From assembly GCF_004187715.1 (NCBI RefSeq), contig NZ_QZWF01000002.1, positions 992,001 through 1,056,000 on the forward strand: a DNA stretch of 64,000 nucleotides, read 5' to 3'. Of this stretch, positions 44,121 through 53,098 are shown in pieces. The DNA comes from Streptomyces sp. F001 (GTDB lineage Bacteria > Actinomycetota > Actinomycetes > Streptomycetales > Streptomycetaceae). Below the pieces are notes generated by a model. The model saw only the letters and a list, made by a program, of their open reading frames with translations. It had not been told where the DNA came from and searched no databases. Position numbers and translations under genes: made by a program. Numbering within the stretch: the stretch's first letter is position 1; each line of letters begins with the position of its first letter.

Positions 44121-45539
44121 TAGGGCTTGGTTATCTTGGATGGGGAATGGTGTGTTGGCCTTGCGGAGGTGAGGGCCATGACCCCGCGGGAGCTGGTGGA
44201 GGCCCAGGACCGGCTGGCGGCGTTCGCGGCCGAGGTGTTCGCCCCGCTGGGGCGGTCCGACCAGCGGCGGTGGGGCGAGCGGTATGTGCGCGGGCTGCTC
44301 GGCGAGGGGCGGCGCAAGTCGATGGAGCCGATGGCCGCCCGGCTGGGGGTGGACCGGCAGGGGCTGCAGCAGTTCCTGGCCGACGCCCCGTGGTCCCATC
44401 AGATGGTGCTGGCCGAGCTGGCCTGGACGATGGAGCCGGTCATCCGCCCGGCCGCCTGGGTGATCGACGACGTGTCCTTCCCCAAGGACGGCCACGCCTC
44501 CCCGGGGGTGGCCGCGCAGTACTGCGGCGCGTTGGGCAAGACCGCCAACTGTCAGGTCGCCCCGAGCGTGCACCTGGTCACCGACGCCGCCTCCTGCCCG
44601 GTGAACTGGCGGCTGTTCCTGCCCCAGCAGTGGGACGTCGCCGCCGCCCCTGCCGAGGACGCCGACCAGGTGGCTGAGCGCCGCCGCCGTGCCCACATCC
44701 CCGACGAGGCCGGGCATGTCGAGAAGTGGCAGCTGGCCGTCGACATGGTCGACGAGCTGCGGTGCTGGGGGCTGGACCCGCCGCTGATCGTGGCCGACGA
44801 GGGCTACGGCCAGGACGGCGCCTTCCGGCTGGCGTTGGAAGAGCGCGGCATCGGCTACGTGGTCGGGGTGCGCTCGGACACCGCGGTGCTGCCCGAGACC
44901 GCCCTGCGCACCGCTCCGGCCTGGTCGGGCACCGGCCGGCCCCCGGTGCCCCGCTACCGGCAGGCGCCCACCTCGGTACGGGAGCTGGTCGTCCACGGCG
45001 GGCGCGGCGCGCTGCGCACGGTCACCTGGCGCCAGGGCAGCAAGGGGCCGTTGCGCTCGCGGTTCGCCGCGCTGCGGGTGCGCCCGGCCGGGGTGCGGCT
45101 GCGCCGTGCACACCCCGGACAGGACCTGCCGGTGTGCTGGCTGCTGGCCGAGTGGCCCGCCGGCGAGAAGGAGCCGACCAAGTACTGGCTGTCCACGCTG
45201 CCCGCGGATGTCCCGCTGCGGCACCTGGTGCGCTCGGCGAAGATCCGCTGGCGGGTCGAGCACGACTACCGCGAGCTGAAGACCGCCCTGGGCCTGGGCC
45301 ACTTCGAAGGCCGCACCTTCAACGGCTTCCACCGGCACCTCACCCTGGCCTCGGTCGCCCAGGCGTTCTGCACCCTGGAGCGGCTGCGCCCTCCAGACCC
45401 GGCCGCGGCCTGACGACCTACCAGGTCGTAGCCGGACTGCAGGTCCTGCTGGCCTGCTGGACGGGGCAATGCCCTCTGTGCCGGACACCACTGCCCTCGC
45501 CCCAACACACCAGATCCGCCCCAACCTAACCAAGCCCTA
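44121..45539 (+). mobile_element. IS701-family insertion sequence with CTAG target duplication
   Basis: Perfect 13-bp terminal inverted repeats TAGGGCTTGGTTA (44121-44133) and TAACCAAGCCCTA (45527-45539), flanked by CTAG on both sides (44117-44120, 45540-45543). A 4-bp YTAR duplication is the known rule for IS701. Length 1419 bp with one intact transposase gene. Confidence 0.9.
44178..45413 (+). CDS. IS701-family transposase
   Basis: A 411-residue transposase. It starts TPRELVEAQDRLAAFAAEVF and has the family block RYVRGLLGEGRRKSMEPMAA, the first catalytic Asp in AAWVIDDVSFPKDGHASPGV, the second in LIVADEGYGQDGAFRLAL, and the third acidic region in RWRVEHDYRELKTALGLGHF. ATG 44178 is preceded by GGAGGTGAGG. 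The frame is full length and unbroken, so the element is probably active. Confidence 0.92.
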   Translation: MTPRELVEAQDRLAAFAAEVFAPLGRSDQRRWGERYVRGLLGEGRRKSMEPMAARLGVDRQGLQQFLADAPWSHQMVLAELAWTMEPVIRPAAWVIDDVSFPKDGHASPGVAAQYCGALGKTANCQVAPSVHLVTDAASCPVNWRLFLPQQWDVAAAPAEDADQVAERRRRAHIPDEAGHVEKWQLAVDMVDELRCWGLDPPLIVADEGYGQDGAFRLALEERGIGYVVGVRSDTAVLPETALRTAPAWSGTGRPPVPRYRQAPTSVRELVVHGGRGALRTVTWRQGSKGPLRSRFAALRVRPAGVRLRRAHPGQDLPVCWLLAEWPAGEKEPTKYWLSTLPADVPLRHLVRSAKIRWRVEHDYRELKTALGLGHFEGRTFNGFHRHLTLASVAQAFCTLERLRPPDPAAA

Positions 45540-45587
45540 CTAGACCACAACACCGAAAGAGCCACAAAGCCGGTGAGGACGTCTAGT

Positions 45588-47358
45588 CCCGGACTTCGCG
45601 GGTCACCGTTTCAGGTCTGTGGCCAGCGGGTTTGGCCGATGTCGGTGTCAAGGAGGTCGAGGAGGTGGAGTTGGACGCCGCGGGTGATCTGGACGGTGGG
45701 CGGGTCGGTGACGTTGCCGATCCGCAGGGTGAGTTCGCCGAGGTGGTAGAAGATCATGCGGCCGGTGGGGCGGACGCGGCGGTTGTCGGGGTAGAGGCCG
45801 CTCATGGTCTGCTCGGGGCCGAGCGCCCGTCTGACCTGCCGCTCGATGAGGCAGAAGACCAGCAGGGCCAGGCAGATGACCTGGATCAGGGCGGCAACGC
45901 GCCGGTTGTGCTGCACGAAGACCGGCGCGACCGCGAGCGGGCCCTTGAAGTCGTGGTATCTGCGTTCGACCGCGCCCTGGCCCTTGTAGTGGATCAGAAT
46001 CTGCCCGGCGTCCGCCTGGTCGGCGGGGACGGACGTCAGCAGTGCGTACCAGCCGTCGACCACGGCTTCGGCCTTCAGCACGCTGGTGTCGAAGTGCCAG
46101 GCCAGGACCGGGGTGCCGTCCTCGTTGTCGGTGACGGTCCAGCGCAGGCAGGAGGTGACACGGCGCTTGGCGGCGATGACACCGATCCGGGCGACGATCT
46201 TCTCCCGGGTCCTGTAGTGGCGCCCGCCAGCCGCAGCGGTGAGCTTGTTCAGGTCCTCTGCGGCCTTGGCCAGGCGTTTGTCCCGGGCGGCTTGCTGGCC
46301 GGCGGCGTTCGCGGTGGAGTGGACCAGGATCCGCCGGACGGTGAGCGGCGGATCGCTCTTGCGGGGCCCGGTCAGGGTGTGGGTGTCCTCCAGCACGCGG
46401 TAGGTCTCGCGCTGCCCGGCGGGCTTGCTCGCCTCCCGGTCCGGCGTCCAGTCCACGACGGTGGCCTGCGCGAGATCGAGGGCGGCATAGACCTCGTCCT
46501 TGACCTGCGCGGCCGGGGCCGGGGCGATGAAGTGGACCCCGGCCGCCAGCAGGGCACTGACGTTGGAGTAGGACACCAGCTTGGAGTCGGCGACCATCAG
46601 GAAGTCGCGTTCGCCGGCCATGGTCCGCAGGTCCTTCATCGCGCCGACGACCTGGCTGACCTCGGCCGCCCCGCCCCGAAGACCCGGCATGGAGCGGGAT
46701 GCCGCCGTCGGCCGACACTGCGAGTCCGGCCTGGACCTGCTTCAGATCGAAGCGCCGGTCCTTGGGATGCCCGTAGCCGCTCAGCGGGTAGTCCTCGTCC
46801 TGGCCCTCGGCCGGGAAGGCCCCGTGCACGGACATGCTGGTCATGTCCCAGTGCATCCGCGCCACATCGACCCCGAACCCACCGATCGCCCGTGCCCCGA
46901 CCGTGCCCGCGATGTGCTCCAGGTGCGGAGCGACCGCATCCAGTGCCCGGGCCAGACGGTCATCGTTGAGCAGACCGGGCTCGATCCCGAAGACCTCCTC
47001 CACCGCCCAGCACCTGGCCCAGTCCTCCACCCGCACCAGCGGCGCGGGCGACGTCAGCCGGTTGGCCACCAACGCCTCGATCACCTGCCCGTGCGTCACC
47101 AGCGCACTCGCGCCACCAGGACACACCTCGTCGACGATCCCGGCGACATCCAGCCGGCGCAGAAACTCGGCAGCGACAGGCAGAGCGCCCAGACGCTTCT
47201 CCACCACGGACGTCACCGCCACTTCAAGGCGCTGACGCTGAGACCGTGGCCGCGGGGACCAGGAAGTCATCGACACACCCCACCCAACGCCACACCACCG
47301 GCCCGGGACACCCCCGGACCGGTCACACCATACGAATCAACGACCCGCGAAGTACGGG
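45588..47358 (-). mobile_element. IS1634-family insertion sequence, copy 1
   Basis: Terminal inverted repeats CCCGGACTTCGCGGGT (left, 45588-45603) and the reverse complement of 47343-47358 (CCCGTACTTCGCGGGT) differ at one base. A 6-bp target duplication TCTAGT flanks it (45582-45587 and 47359-47364). It lies only 38 bp from the IS701 right end. Confidence 0.88.
45611..47276 (-). pseudogene. IS1634-family transposase, frameshifted (copy 1)
   Basis: The N-terminal part (from 47276) reads VVEKRLGALPVAAEFLRRLD, LVANRLTSPAPLVRVEDWAR, FGIEPGLLNDDRLARALDAV and the first acidic region VARMHWDMTSMSVHGAF. Near 46670-46690 two bases are missing relative to copy 2, and the family sequence continues in another frame (GGAAEVSQVVGAMKDL, LMVADSKLVSYSNVSALLAA, KGQGAVERRYHDFKGPLAVA). 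So this copy is inactivated, while copy 2 at 53122-54789 is intact. Confidence 0.87.
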
Positions 47359-47574
47359 TCTAGTCGGCGGGGTGACTCGGACAGGATGTGGTTCAGGCCC
47401 CCGGCAAGCCGGCGCGACACCGAGGCAACAGTGACGACTGAAGCTTCAGGACACGCGCAGCACTACCGGGGACTGTTTTGCCCTCGGAGCCTTCGCACGG
47501 GCCTGACCGCGGTGCGAAGGCTCTGCCACGCAGAACTGAAGAGCACCAAGCCTGTCCTCCCGCGGCCGGATCGG

Positions 47575-47868
47575 TCACTCTGCATCGATGTCGGGCTGTA
47601 TCTCCACGGTGAAGGCCGCGTCCTCAGGGCCGTCGCCTTCCTCGTCCTCCCAGACGATCACTCGCACGTGCCTCCGCCCGCCGCCACGCACCTCCCGCTC
47701 GGTCACCAGGTCGGTGACGACGAGGGCGGCAACATACTCAGCGTCCTCCTCGGGATCGACGGCAGTGATGGTCCCCCGCCACCGCTCGGAATGGCCACCG
47801 TAGGGGCGCCAGCCCTGCGAGCCGTGCGGCTCGTCGACCCTGTACACCCAGCCCTTCTCGGTGCCCAT
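47575..47868 (-). CDS. Hypothetical protein
   Basis: A 97-residue acidic protein: GTEKGWVYRVDEPHGSQGWR, YGGHSERWRGTITAVDPEED, REVRGGGRRHVRVIVWEDEE, ending AFTVEIQPDIDAE. Mostly beta strands, no signal or membrane segment, no known motif. ATG 47868 with AAGGAT 9 bases upstream is preferred over a longer frame to 47964. The stretch 47365-47574 between it and IS1634 contains nothing I can support. Confidence 0.5.
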   Translation of the reverse strand: MGTEKGWVYRVDEPHGSQGWRPYGGHSERWRGTITAVDPEEDAEYVAALVVTDLVTEREVRGGGRRHVRVIVWEDEEGDGPEDAAFTVEIQPDIDAE

Positions 47869-48159
47869 GACACCGATCCTTCCACTCAAGAAGCACCACG
47901 AGCCGCATCGGATCGTCACCCGCCGCACCCTGGCCTTCAACCCGGCGTCCTCGTCCTCCGGCAACTCCCACGCCAGATGTCCTCGGTTCGGGAAGTCCTG
48001 GTCCTGATCGTCGTCCCACTGCGGGAAGGCCCCGGATCGTAAAGCACTTCCGCAGCCGCGCGAGGCTGACCACGCCTACGCGGTCGCGTTCAAGCGCCCT
48101 GGCGGCGAGTGCGGCCCGGAGGCAGTGACTTTCAGCGTCGACGACGGTGAGCCGTCGTC

Positions 48160-48685
48160 GTGCGTGTCATCCGGGGCGACGCCGCCACTGTCTCATTCGT
48201 TTTTCCGACGCTGCGGGGCGGTCCCGCAGACCCGCAGCGATGGCCGGAATGGACCAACCAGGCGTGGCGCCACGACCTGGAGACGAACCGCACGACCCTG
48301 ACCAAGCTCGGCCCCGGCCTGGTTTTCCGGCTGGCCCTCGCCCGACACCACACCGCGTTCACCCGCATTCACCCGGACGGCGACGAACTCATCCTCCTGG
48401 ACGCCGACGACACCGCTCGCCGCGTCCCCCTCCCCGCCCTGGACGGCGCGCCGCCGCCGCGGCAGCACCTCCTGGGAGGGCGCGCAACGCCGTGCGGTGG
48501 CCGCCTCACCGGGCGCGGACTGGATAGCCGTCACCCGCGGCGGCCACCGCGAAGTCCACGTCTTCGACGCCCGAACAGGCAACGAAGCAGCCCGATTGAA
48601 GCTGGACACACCCTTGCGCCACGGCGGCCACACGATGCTGCGCACGCAGACCGACGGCGCCGAAGGCGATCCCGTGAGCCGGTGA
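48160..48685 (+). pseudogene. WD40/beta-propeller-like protein fragment, frameshifted
   Basis: The first frame reads VFPTLRGGPADPQRWPEWTN, HDLETNRTTLTKLGPGLVFR, then DGDELILLDADDTARRVPLP. Near 48450-48490 the frame shifts to VAASPGADWIAVTRGGHREV, HVFDARTGNEAARLKLDTPL and a stop at 48683. Two propeller-like blades are recognisable (LDADD.., VFDARTGNEAARL). It is a degenerate part of a larger gene. Nothing supportable lies between it and the LuxR gene (48686-48828). Confidence 0.55.
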
Positions 48686-48828
48686 CGGCCGGGCCACGGC
48701 TGGCGGCCGGTGCGGAGCAGGCGGTCTCGACACAAAACTAACCGCACGCCTGGGCACGCTGGTGGACGGAGGGTCTGTGGTCTTCCGGATCGATCGTCGA
48801 CGGCATTGATCATCGGCCAGAGTTGCCG

Positions 48829-51687
48829 TCAAGCAAGCAGCGGCCCGGAGCCCCACGGCGCCGCTTCCCCATGCGGCATCCGCTGCTGGTTACCCCGCCC
48901 CGGTTCCGGAGAAGACAGCGCTGAGCGGAGGTGTCTGCGCGAGCTGATGCCGAGCTTGGCGAAGACGTTGCCGAGGTGCCACTCCACCGTGCGCGGGCTG
49001 ATGAACAGTTGGGCGCCGATCTCGGTGTTGGTGTGGCCATCCCTGGCCAGCCTGGCGATTTGGGCCTCCTGGCCGGTGAGCTCGGAGACGGCGCCGACCG
49101 CCCGCTTGCTCGCAGTCTCTCCGGTCGCCAGAAGCTCCCTGCGGGCGCGCTCGGCGAAGCCGTCGGCTCCGATGCAGCTGAACACCTCGTAAGCGGAGTG
49201 TAGTTGGGCGCGGCCCTCCTTGCGGCGGTTCTGGCGGCGCAACCACTCGCCGTACAGCAGACGGGCGCGGGCCAGATGGACGGCGGTCCGGCATCGTTCG
49301 AAATGCTCAATTGCCTTCTGGTAGAGCGCATCAGCAGCCCGGTCGTCGCTCAGGAGCGCGCGCGAACACGCCTCTGTGCCAAGTGCCCAATCGGTGCCGC
49401 TCGCGCGGGTGCGTTCGGTGAGCTTCTCCAGCGCGGACGCGGCGGCCTCCGGCTGCCCGTTGCGGGCGGCGGCCTCGATCAGTTCGACCAATGCCCAGCC
49501 GAAGAAGCCCAGATCCTCGTACTGGCACGCGCGCGTCGCGGCCGCCAGTGCATCGTCGTAGCGGCCGAGGCTGTTGTACAGGACCGCAGTCGCGTATTCG
49601 GCGAGGCTGAGTACGCGTCCCTCGCCGCGAGCCCGTACCTCTTCGATGGTGGTGTCGATGAGGTTCCGTGCCTGGAACTCCTGGCCGCGCCAGGCGGCGA
49701 GCACCAGGGACGTGTACATCATGGGTACGCCGCCGACCGCTTCCGAGATCGTCGTCGCCTCGTCGACGAGAGCCGCCGCGGTGGCGAACTCGCCGGCATA
49801 CACGTGGCAGCACGCCTGGTAGGACAGCGTCATCGGGAGGACGGCGAGCGCACCCGCCTCGCGGGCGACGGCGGCGGCGCCGGCCGCCAGCTCGTGCCAT
49901 GCCTCGTCGTCCCAGAGCTCCGGAGCGAGAGGCTCTGGTGTCACCCGGAACGCCAGCCACAGCCAGCGCTTCTCCGCATGCCCCGCTCCTGATCGCTGCT
50001 CCTGCCGGACGGCGTGCAGGGCACGCCTGAGACCGTCGACGCCGCCGGTGTGGCCGTCGATGATCAGCCCGGCCATGCCGTCCAGGAGGATGTCGACCAT
50101 CCGCGGCGGCCTCGACGGCGGTGGGCCGGCGCGGGCCGCCTCGGCCACCTCCCGCAGTCCGGGCCCCTCGCTGAGACGGCCGGCGAAGACCGCCGCGCCC
50201 AGCGCTTCCAGCAGGGTGTCACGGGCGAGGGCGGCGTCGAGGGGCGCCAGCCGGTGCGCGGCGTCGAGCAGAAGCCGGGGCGCTTCGCCGCTGCGCAGCT
50301 GGGCGAAGACCAGCCGGGCCCGCAGCCGCTCCAGCCGGGCGCGCTGCAGGTCGTCGAGCGGGCCGGCCTCAGCGACAGTCAGCATGTTGTGGGCGTGGTC
50401 GGCCCCGCCGGCGTCGATCTCGGCCTGAGCGGCGGCCAGTGCACGGGCGACGCGGCGTGCGGGGTCGGGTGTCAGCTCCGCCGCCCGCCGCAGGAACGAG
50501 GCCGCCGCCGCGACCCCTCCCCGGCCCTGGGCCCGGTCGGCCGAGCGCTCCAGGTCGACGGCGACGCTCTCGTCGGGCTGGGCGGCAGCGTGAGCGCGAT
50601 GCCACGCCCTGCGATCAGGATCAAGGCGTGGATCGGTGGCTTCCGCCAGCGCACGGTGCGCCGCCCGGCGGTACGGCGCGGACGTTCTCCGGTAGATGGA
50701 CGAGCGCACCAGGGGATGATGGAACCGCACCCTGGTGCCGAACTCGATAAGTCCCGCAGTCTCGGCCGGCACTGCGGCATCCCCCGGTATGTCCTGCAGA
50801 CCGGCTGCGCGCCACAACAGACACACGTCTCCGGTCGGGTCGGCCGCGGCGGTCAACAGAAGCCGCTGGCTGTCCTGCGGAAGTGATCGGAACCGCTGAT
50901 GGAAGCGGGTCTCGATAGAGCTGGATACGGGGCGCGTGCCGGGGAGGCCGAAGCCGCCTGCCAACTCGGCAGGCTCGAGCGCACGCGGCAACTGCAGCAG
51001 AGCCATCGGATTGCCGTGTGCCTCGGCCACGATCCGGTCCCGTACGAGTGGGTCGAGCGGCACGCGAAGGGTTGAAGCCAGCAGGGCACGTGCGTCGGGC
51101 TCGCTGAGTCCTTCGACGATCAGCTCCGGCAGACCGGCCAGCTCACGAACGCCATCGTCTTCGGGCTCCCGCAGGGCGAAGATCAAAGCCACCGATTCGG
51201 CCTTCAACCGCCTGGCGACGAAAGCCAGTACTTGTAGGGACCCGTCATCGAGCCACTGCGCATCGTCAACAAGGCAGGCCAACGGCCGGTCTCCGGCGGC
51301 GCCAGCCAGTAGATCGAGCACGGCCAGCCCCACCAGGAACCGATGAGGTGCCTCGCCTTCCCGTAGTCCGAACGCCACGGACAGTGCATCGCGCTGCGGT
51401 CTGGGCAACCGCTGAAGCCGGTCCAGTAGGGGCGTGCAGAGCTGATGAAGGCCCGCGAACGGAAGCTCCATCTCCGACTCGATGCCCGCGAACGCGACGG
51501 TGCGGAATCCGACTGCCCGGTCGGCTGCGTAGTCCAGCAACGCGGTCTTGCCGATCCCCGCCTCGCCGCGCAGGACGAGAACCGCGCTGCTGCCCGCCCG
51601 CGCTGTGGCCAGCACCCGCTCCAGCGCGGCCAGCTCCTGGGCCCGGCCACGCGGTGCGACCTGCGAATCGATGGCGGGTACACCCAT
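48829..51687 (-). CDS. LuxR-family regulator with N-terminal AAA ATPase (LAL type)
   Basis: A 952-residue regulator. Walker A GEAGIGKT is at residues 41-48 and Walker B in CLVDDAQWLD near residue 125. A long TPR-like helical middle (about 400-850) follows. The LuxR HTH is at the C-terminus (LTGQEAQIARLARDGHTNTE, IGAQLFISPRTVEWHLGNVF, AKLGISSRRHLRSAL). ATG 51687 is chosen because it precedes VPAIDSQVAPRGRAQELAAL, the domain start. It is divergent from the first epoxide hydrolase gene, 210 bp away, and is the likely activator of it. The duplicated upstream region of the second hydrolase would carry the same site. Confidence 0.9.
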   Translation of the reverse strand: MGVPAIDSQVAPRGRAQELAALERVLATARAGSSAVLVLRGEAGIGKTALLDYAADRAVGFRTVAFAGIESEMELPFAGLHQLCTPLLDRLQRLPRPQRDALSVAFGLREGEAPHRFLVGLAVLDLLAGAAGDRPLACLVDDAQWLDDGSLQVLAFVARRLKAESVALIFALREPEDDGVRELAGLPELIVEGLSEPDARALLASTLRVPLDPLVRDRIVAEAHGNPMALLQLPRALEPAELAGGFGLPGTRPVSSSIETRFHQRFRSLPQDSQRLLLTAAADPTGDVCLLWRAAGLQDIPGDAAVPAETAGLIEFGTRVRFHHPLVRSSIYRRTSAPYRRAAHRALAEATDPRLDPDRRAWHRAHAAAQPDESVAVDLERSADRAQGRGGVAAAASFLRRAAELTPDPARRVARALAAAQAEIDAGGADHAHNMLTVAEAGPLDDLQRARLERLRARLVFAQLRSGEAPRLLLDAAHRLAPLDAALARDTLLEALGAAVFAGRLSEGPGLREVAEAARAGPPPSRPPRMVDILLDGMAGLIIDGHTGGVDGLRRALHAVRQEQRSGAGHAEKRWLWLAFRVTPEPLAPELWDDEAWHELAAGAAAVAREAGALAVLPMTLSYQACCHVYAGEFATAAALVDEATTISEAVGGVPMMYTSLVLAAWRGQEFQARNLIDTTIEEVRARGEGRVLSLAEYATAVLYNSLGRYDDALAAATRACQYEDLGFFGWALVELIEAAARNGQPEAAASALEKLTERTRASGTDWALGTEACSRALLSDDRAADALYQKAIEHFERCRTAVHLARARLLYGEWLRRQNRRKEGRAQLHSAYEVFSCIGADGFAERARRELLATGETASKRAVGAVSELTGQEAQIARLARDGHTNTEIGAQLFISPRTVEWHLGNVFAKLGISSRRHLRSALSSPEPGRGNQQRMPHGEAAPWGSGPLLA

Positions 51688-51840
51688 GAGTCGATCTACC
51701 TGGTCTCCTGCTCTACGGTAGCCTAATTTTATTCCCATTTGGGGGTTTTTGGTGGTTGTGCGGGCTCAGGCCCGACCCCGGGACCGGCCACGGGGCTGAC
51801 CCCCGGGGGTTTCCCTGGGGCGACGCGCGCCGGCCCAGTC

Positions 51841-52224
51841 CAAGGTGGACGAGCCAGCGGCATGGAGTCGCTGGGCACAGCAAGGAGAACCACCCATATG
51901 TCTGTCACTCCCGAAGCAACGGCGATTCGGCCGTTCACGTTCGAGTTCCCCGACGCGGAGCTTGAGGACCTGCGCCGGCGGATTGAGGCCACGCGTTTCC
52001 CGGAGAAGGAGACCGTCGAGGATCAGTCGCAGGGCACGCAGCTCGCCACGATCCAGGAGCTCGCGCGCTACTGGGCGACGGAGTACGACTGGCGCAAGGT
52101 CGAGGCGAAACTGAAGGCCCTGCCCAACTTCATCACCGAGATCGACGGGCTGGACATCCACTTCATCCACATCCGCTCGAAGCACGAAAACGCCCTGCCG
52201 CTCATCGTCACGCACGGCTGGCCC
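51841..52224 (+). repeat. 384-bp near-identical repeat, copy 1 (copy 2 at 55089-55472)
   Basis: The two copies differ at one position by eye (G/A about 22 bases before the start codons) and include the leader, ribosome-binding site and first 109 codons of each epoxide hydrolase gene. Beyond 52224/55472 the genes diverge noticeably. Weaker similarity extends upstream for about 60 bases. Confidence 0.85.
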
Positions 52225-53097
52225 GGCTCGATCATCGAGCAGCTGAAGATCATCGAGCCGCTCACCGATCCCACGGCCCACGGCGGGGACGCCTCTGACG
52301 CCTTCCACCTGGTGATTCCGTCGATGCCCGGCTACGGATTCTCGGGCAAGCCGACCGCGAAGGGCTGGGACCCCGACCGCATCGCCCGTGCCTGGGCCGA
52401 GCTGATGAAGCGCCTCGGCTACACCAAGTACGCGGCGCAGGGCGGCGACTGGGGTGCGATCGTTACTGACGCCATGGCCGTGCAGCAGCCCGAGGGCCTG
52501 GTCGGCATCCACGTCAACCTGCCGAAGGTGGTGCCGCCCGCCATCGAGCAGGCCCTCATCGTCGGCAACCCCCTGCCGTCCGACGTCGTCCTCGCCAACG
52601 ACGAGGAGAAGGCGGCGGTCGAGCAGCTGGACTTCGTGTACCGGCACGTCTACTACGCCTACATCATGGGGTCCCGTCCGCAGACGCTGACCGGGCTGGT
52701 GGATTCCCCCGTCGGCCTGGCGGCCTTCATGCTCGACCACGACAGGGACAGCCTGGCCATGATCTCCCGGTCCTTCGCCGGAGAGAAGGAAGGCCTGACG
52801 CGCGACGATGTCCTGGACAACATCACGCTGTTCTGGCTGACGAAGACGGCCGTCTCCGCCGCGCGTCTGTACGGGGAGAACAAGCACCCGTTCTTCGGCG
52901 CCAGAGGCGTCACCCTCCCGGTCGCCGCGAGCGTCTTCCCCGAGGAGCTGTACCAGGCGCCCAAGAGCTGGGCGGAGCAGGCGTACCCGAACCTCATCCA
53001 CTACAACCGGCTCCCCAAGGGTGGCCACTTCGCGGCCTGGGAGCAGCCGGAGCTCCTCGTCGACGAGGTCCGTACGGGCCTGCGGTCGCTTCGCTAG
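51898..53097 (+). CDS. Epoxide hydrolase (EHN family), copy 1
   Basis: A 399-residue epoxide hydrolase with the EHN N-terminal domain (RPFTFEFPDAELEDLRRRIE, YWATEYDWRKVEAKLKALPN). The oxyanion motif is THGWPGSIIE, nucleophile Asp184 lies in GGDWGAIV, and His377 in KGGHFAAWEQPE. SMPGYGFSGKP is also typical. It opens epoxides to diols via an ester intermediate. ATG 51898 has AAGGAG 9 bases before it. The stop TAG is part of the GCTAGA target duplicated by the second IS1634 element, so the reading frame survives the insertion intact. Divergent from the LuxR-ATPase gene. Confidence 0.93.
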   Translation: MSVTPEATAIRPFTFEFPDAELEDLRRRIEATRFPEKETVEDQSQGTQLATIQELARYWATEYDWRKVEAKLKALPNFITEIDGLDIHFIHIRSKHENALPLIVTHGWPGSIIEQLKIIEPLTDPTAHGGDASDAFHLVIPSMPGYGFSGKPTAKGWDPDRIARAWAELMKRLGYTKYAAQGGDWGAIVTDAMAVQQPEGLVGIHVNLPKVVPPAIEQALIVGNPLPSDVVLANDEEKAAVEQLDFVYRHVYYAYIMGSRPQTLTGLVDSPVGLAAFMLDHDRDSLAMISRSFAGEKEGLTRDDVLDNITLFWLTKTAVSAARLYGENKHPFFGARGVTLPVAASVFPEELYQAPKSWAEQAYPNLIHYNRLPKGGHFAAWEQPELLVDEVRTGLRSLR

Positions 53098-53098
53098 A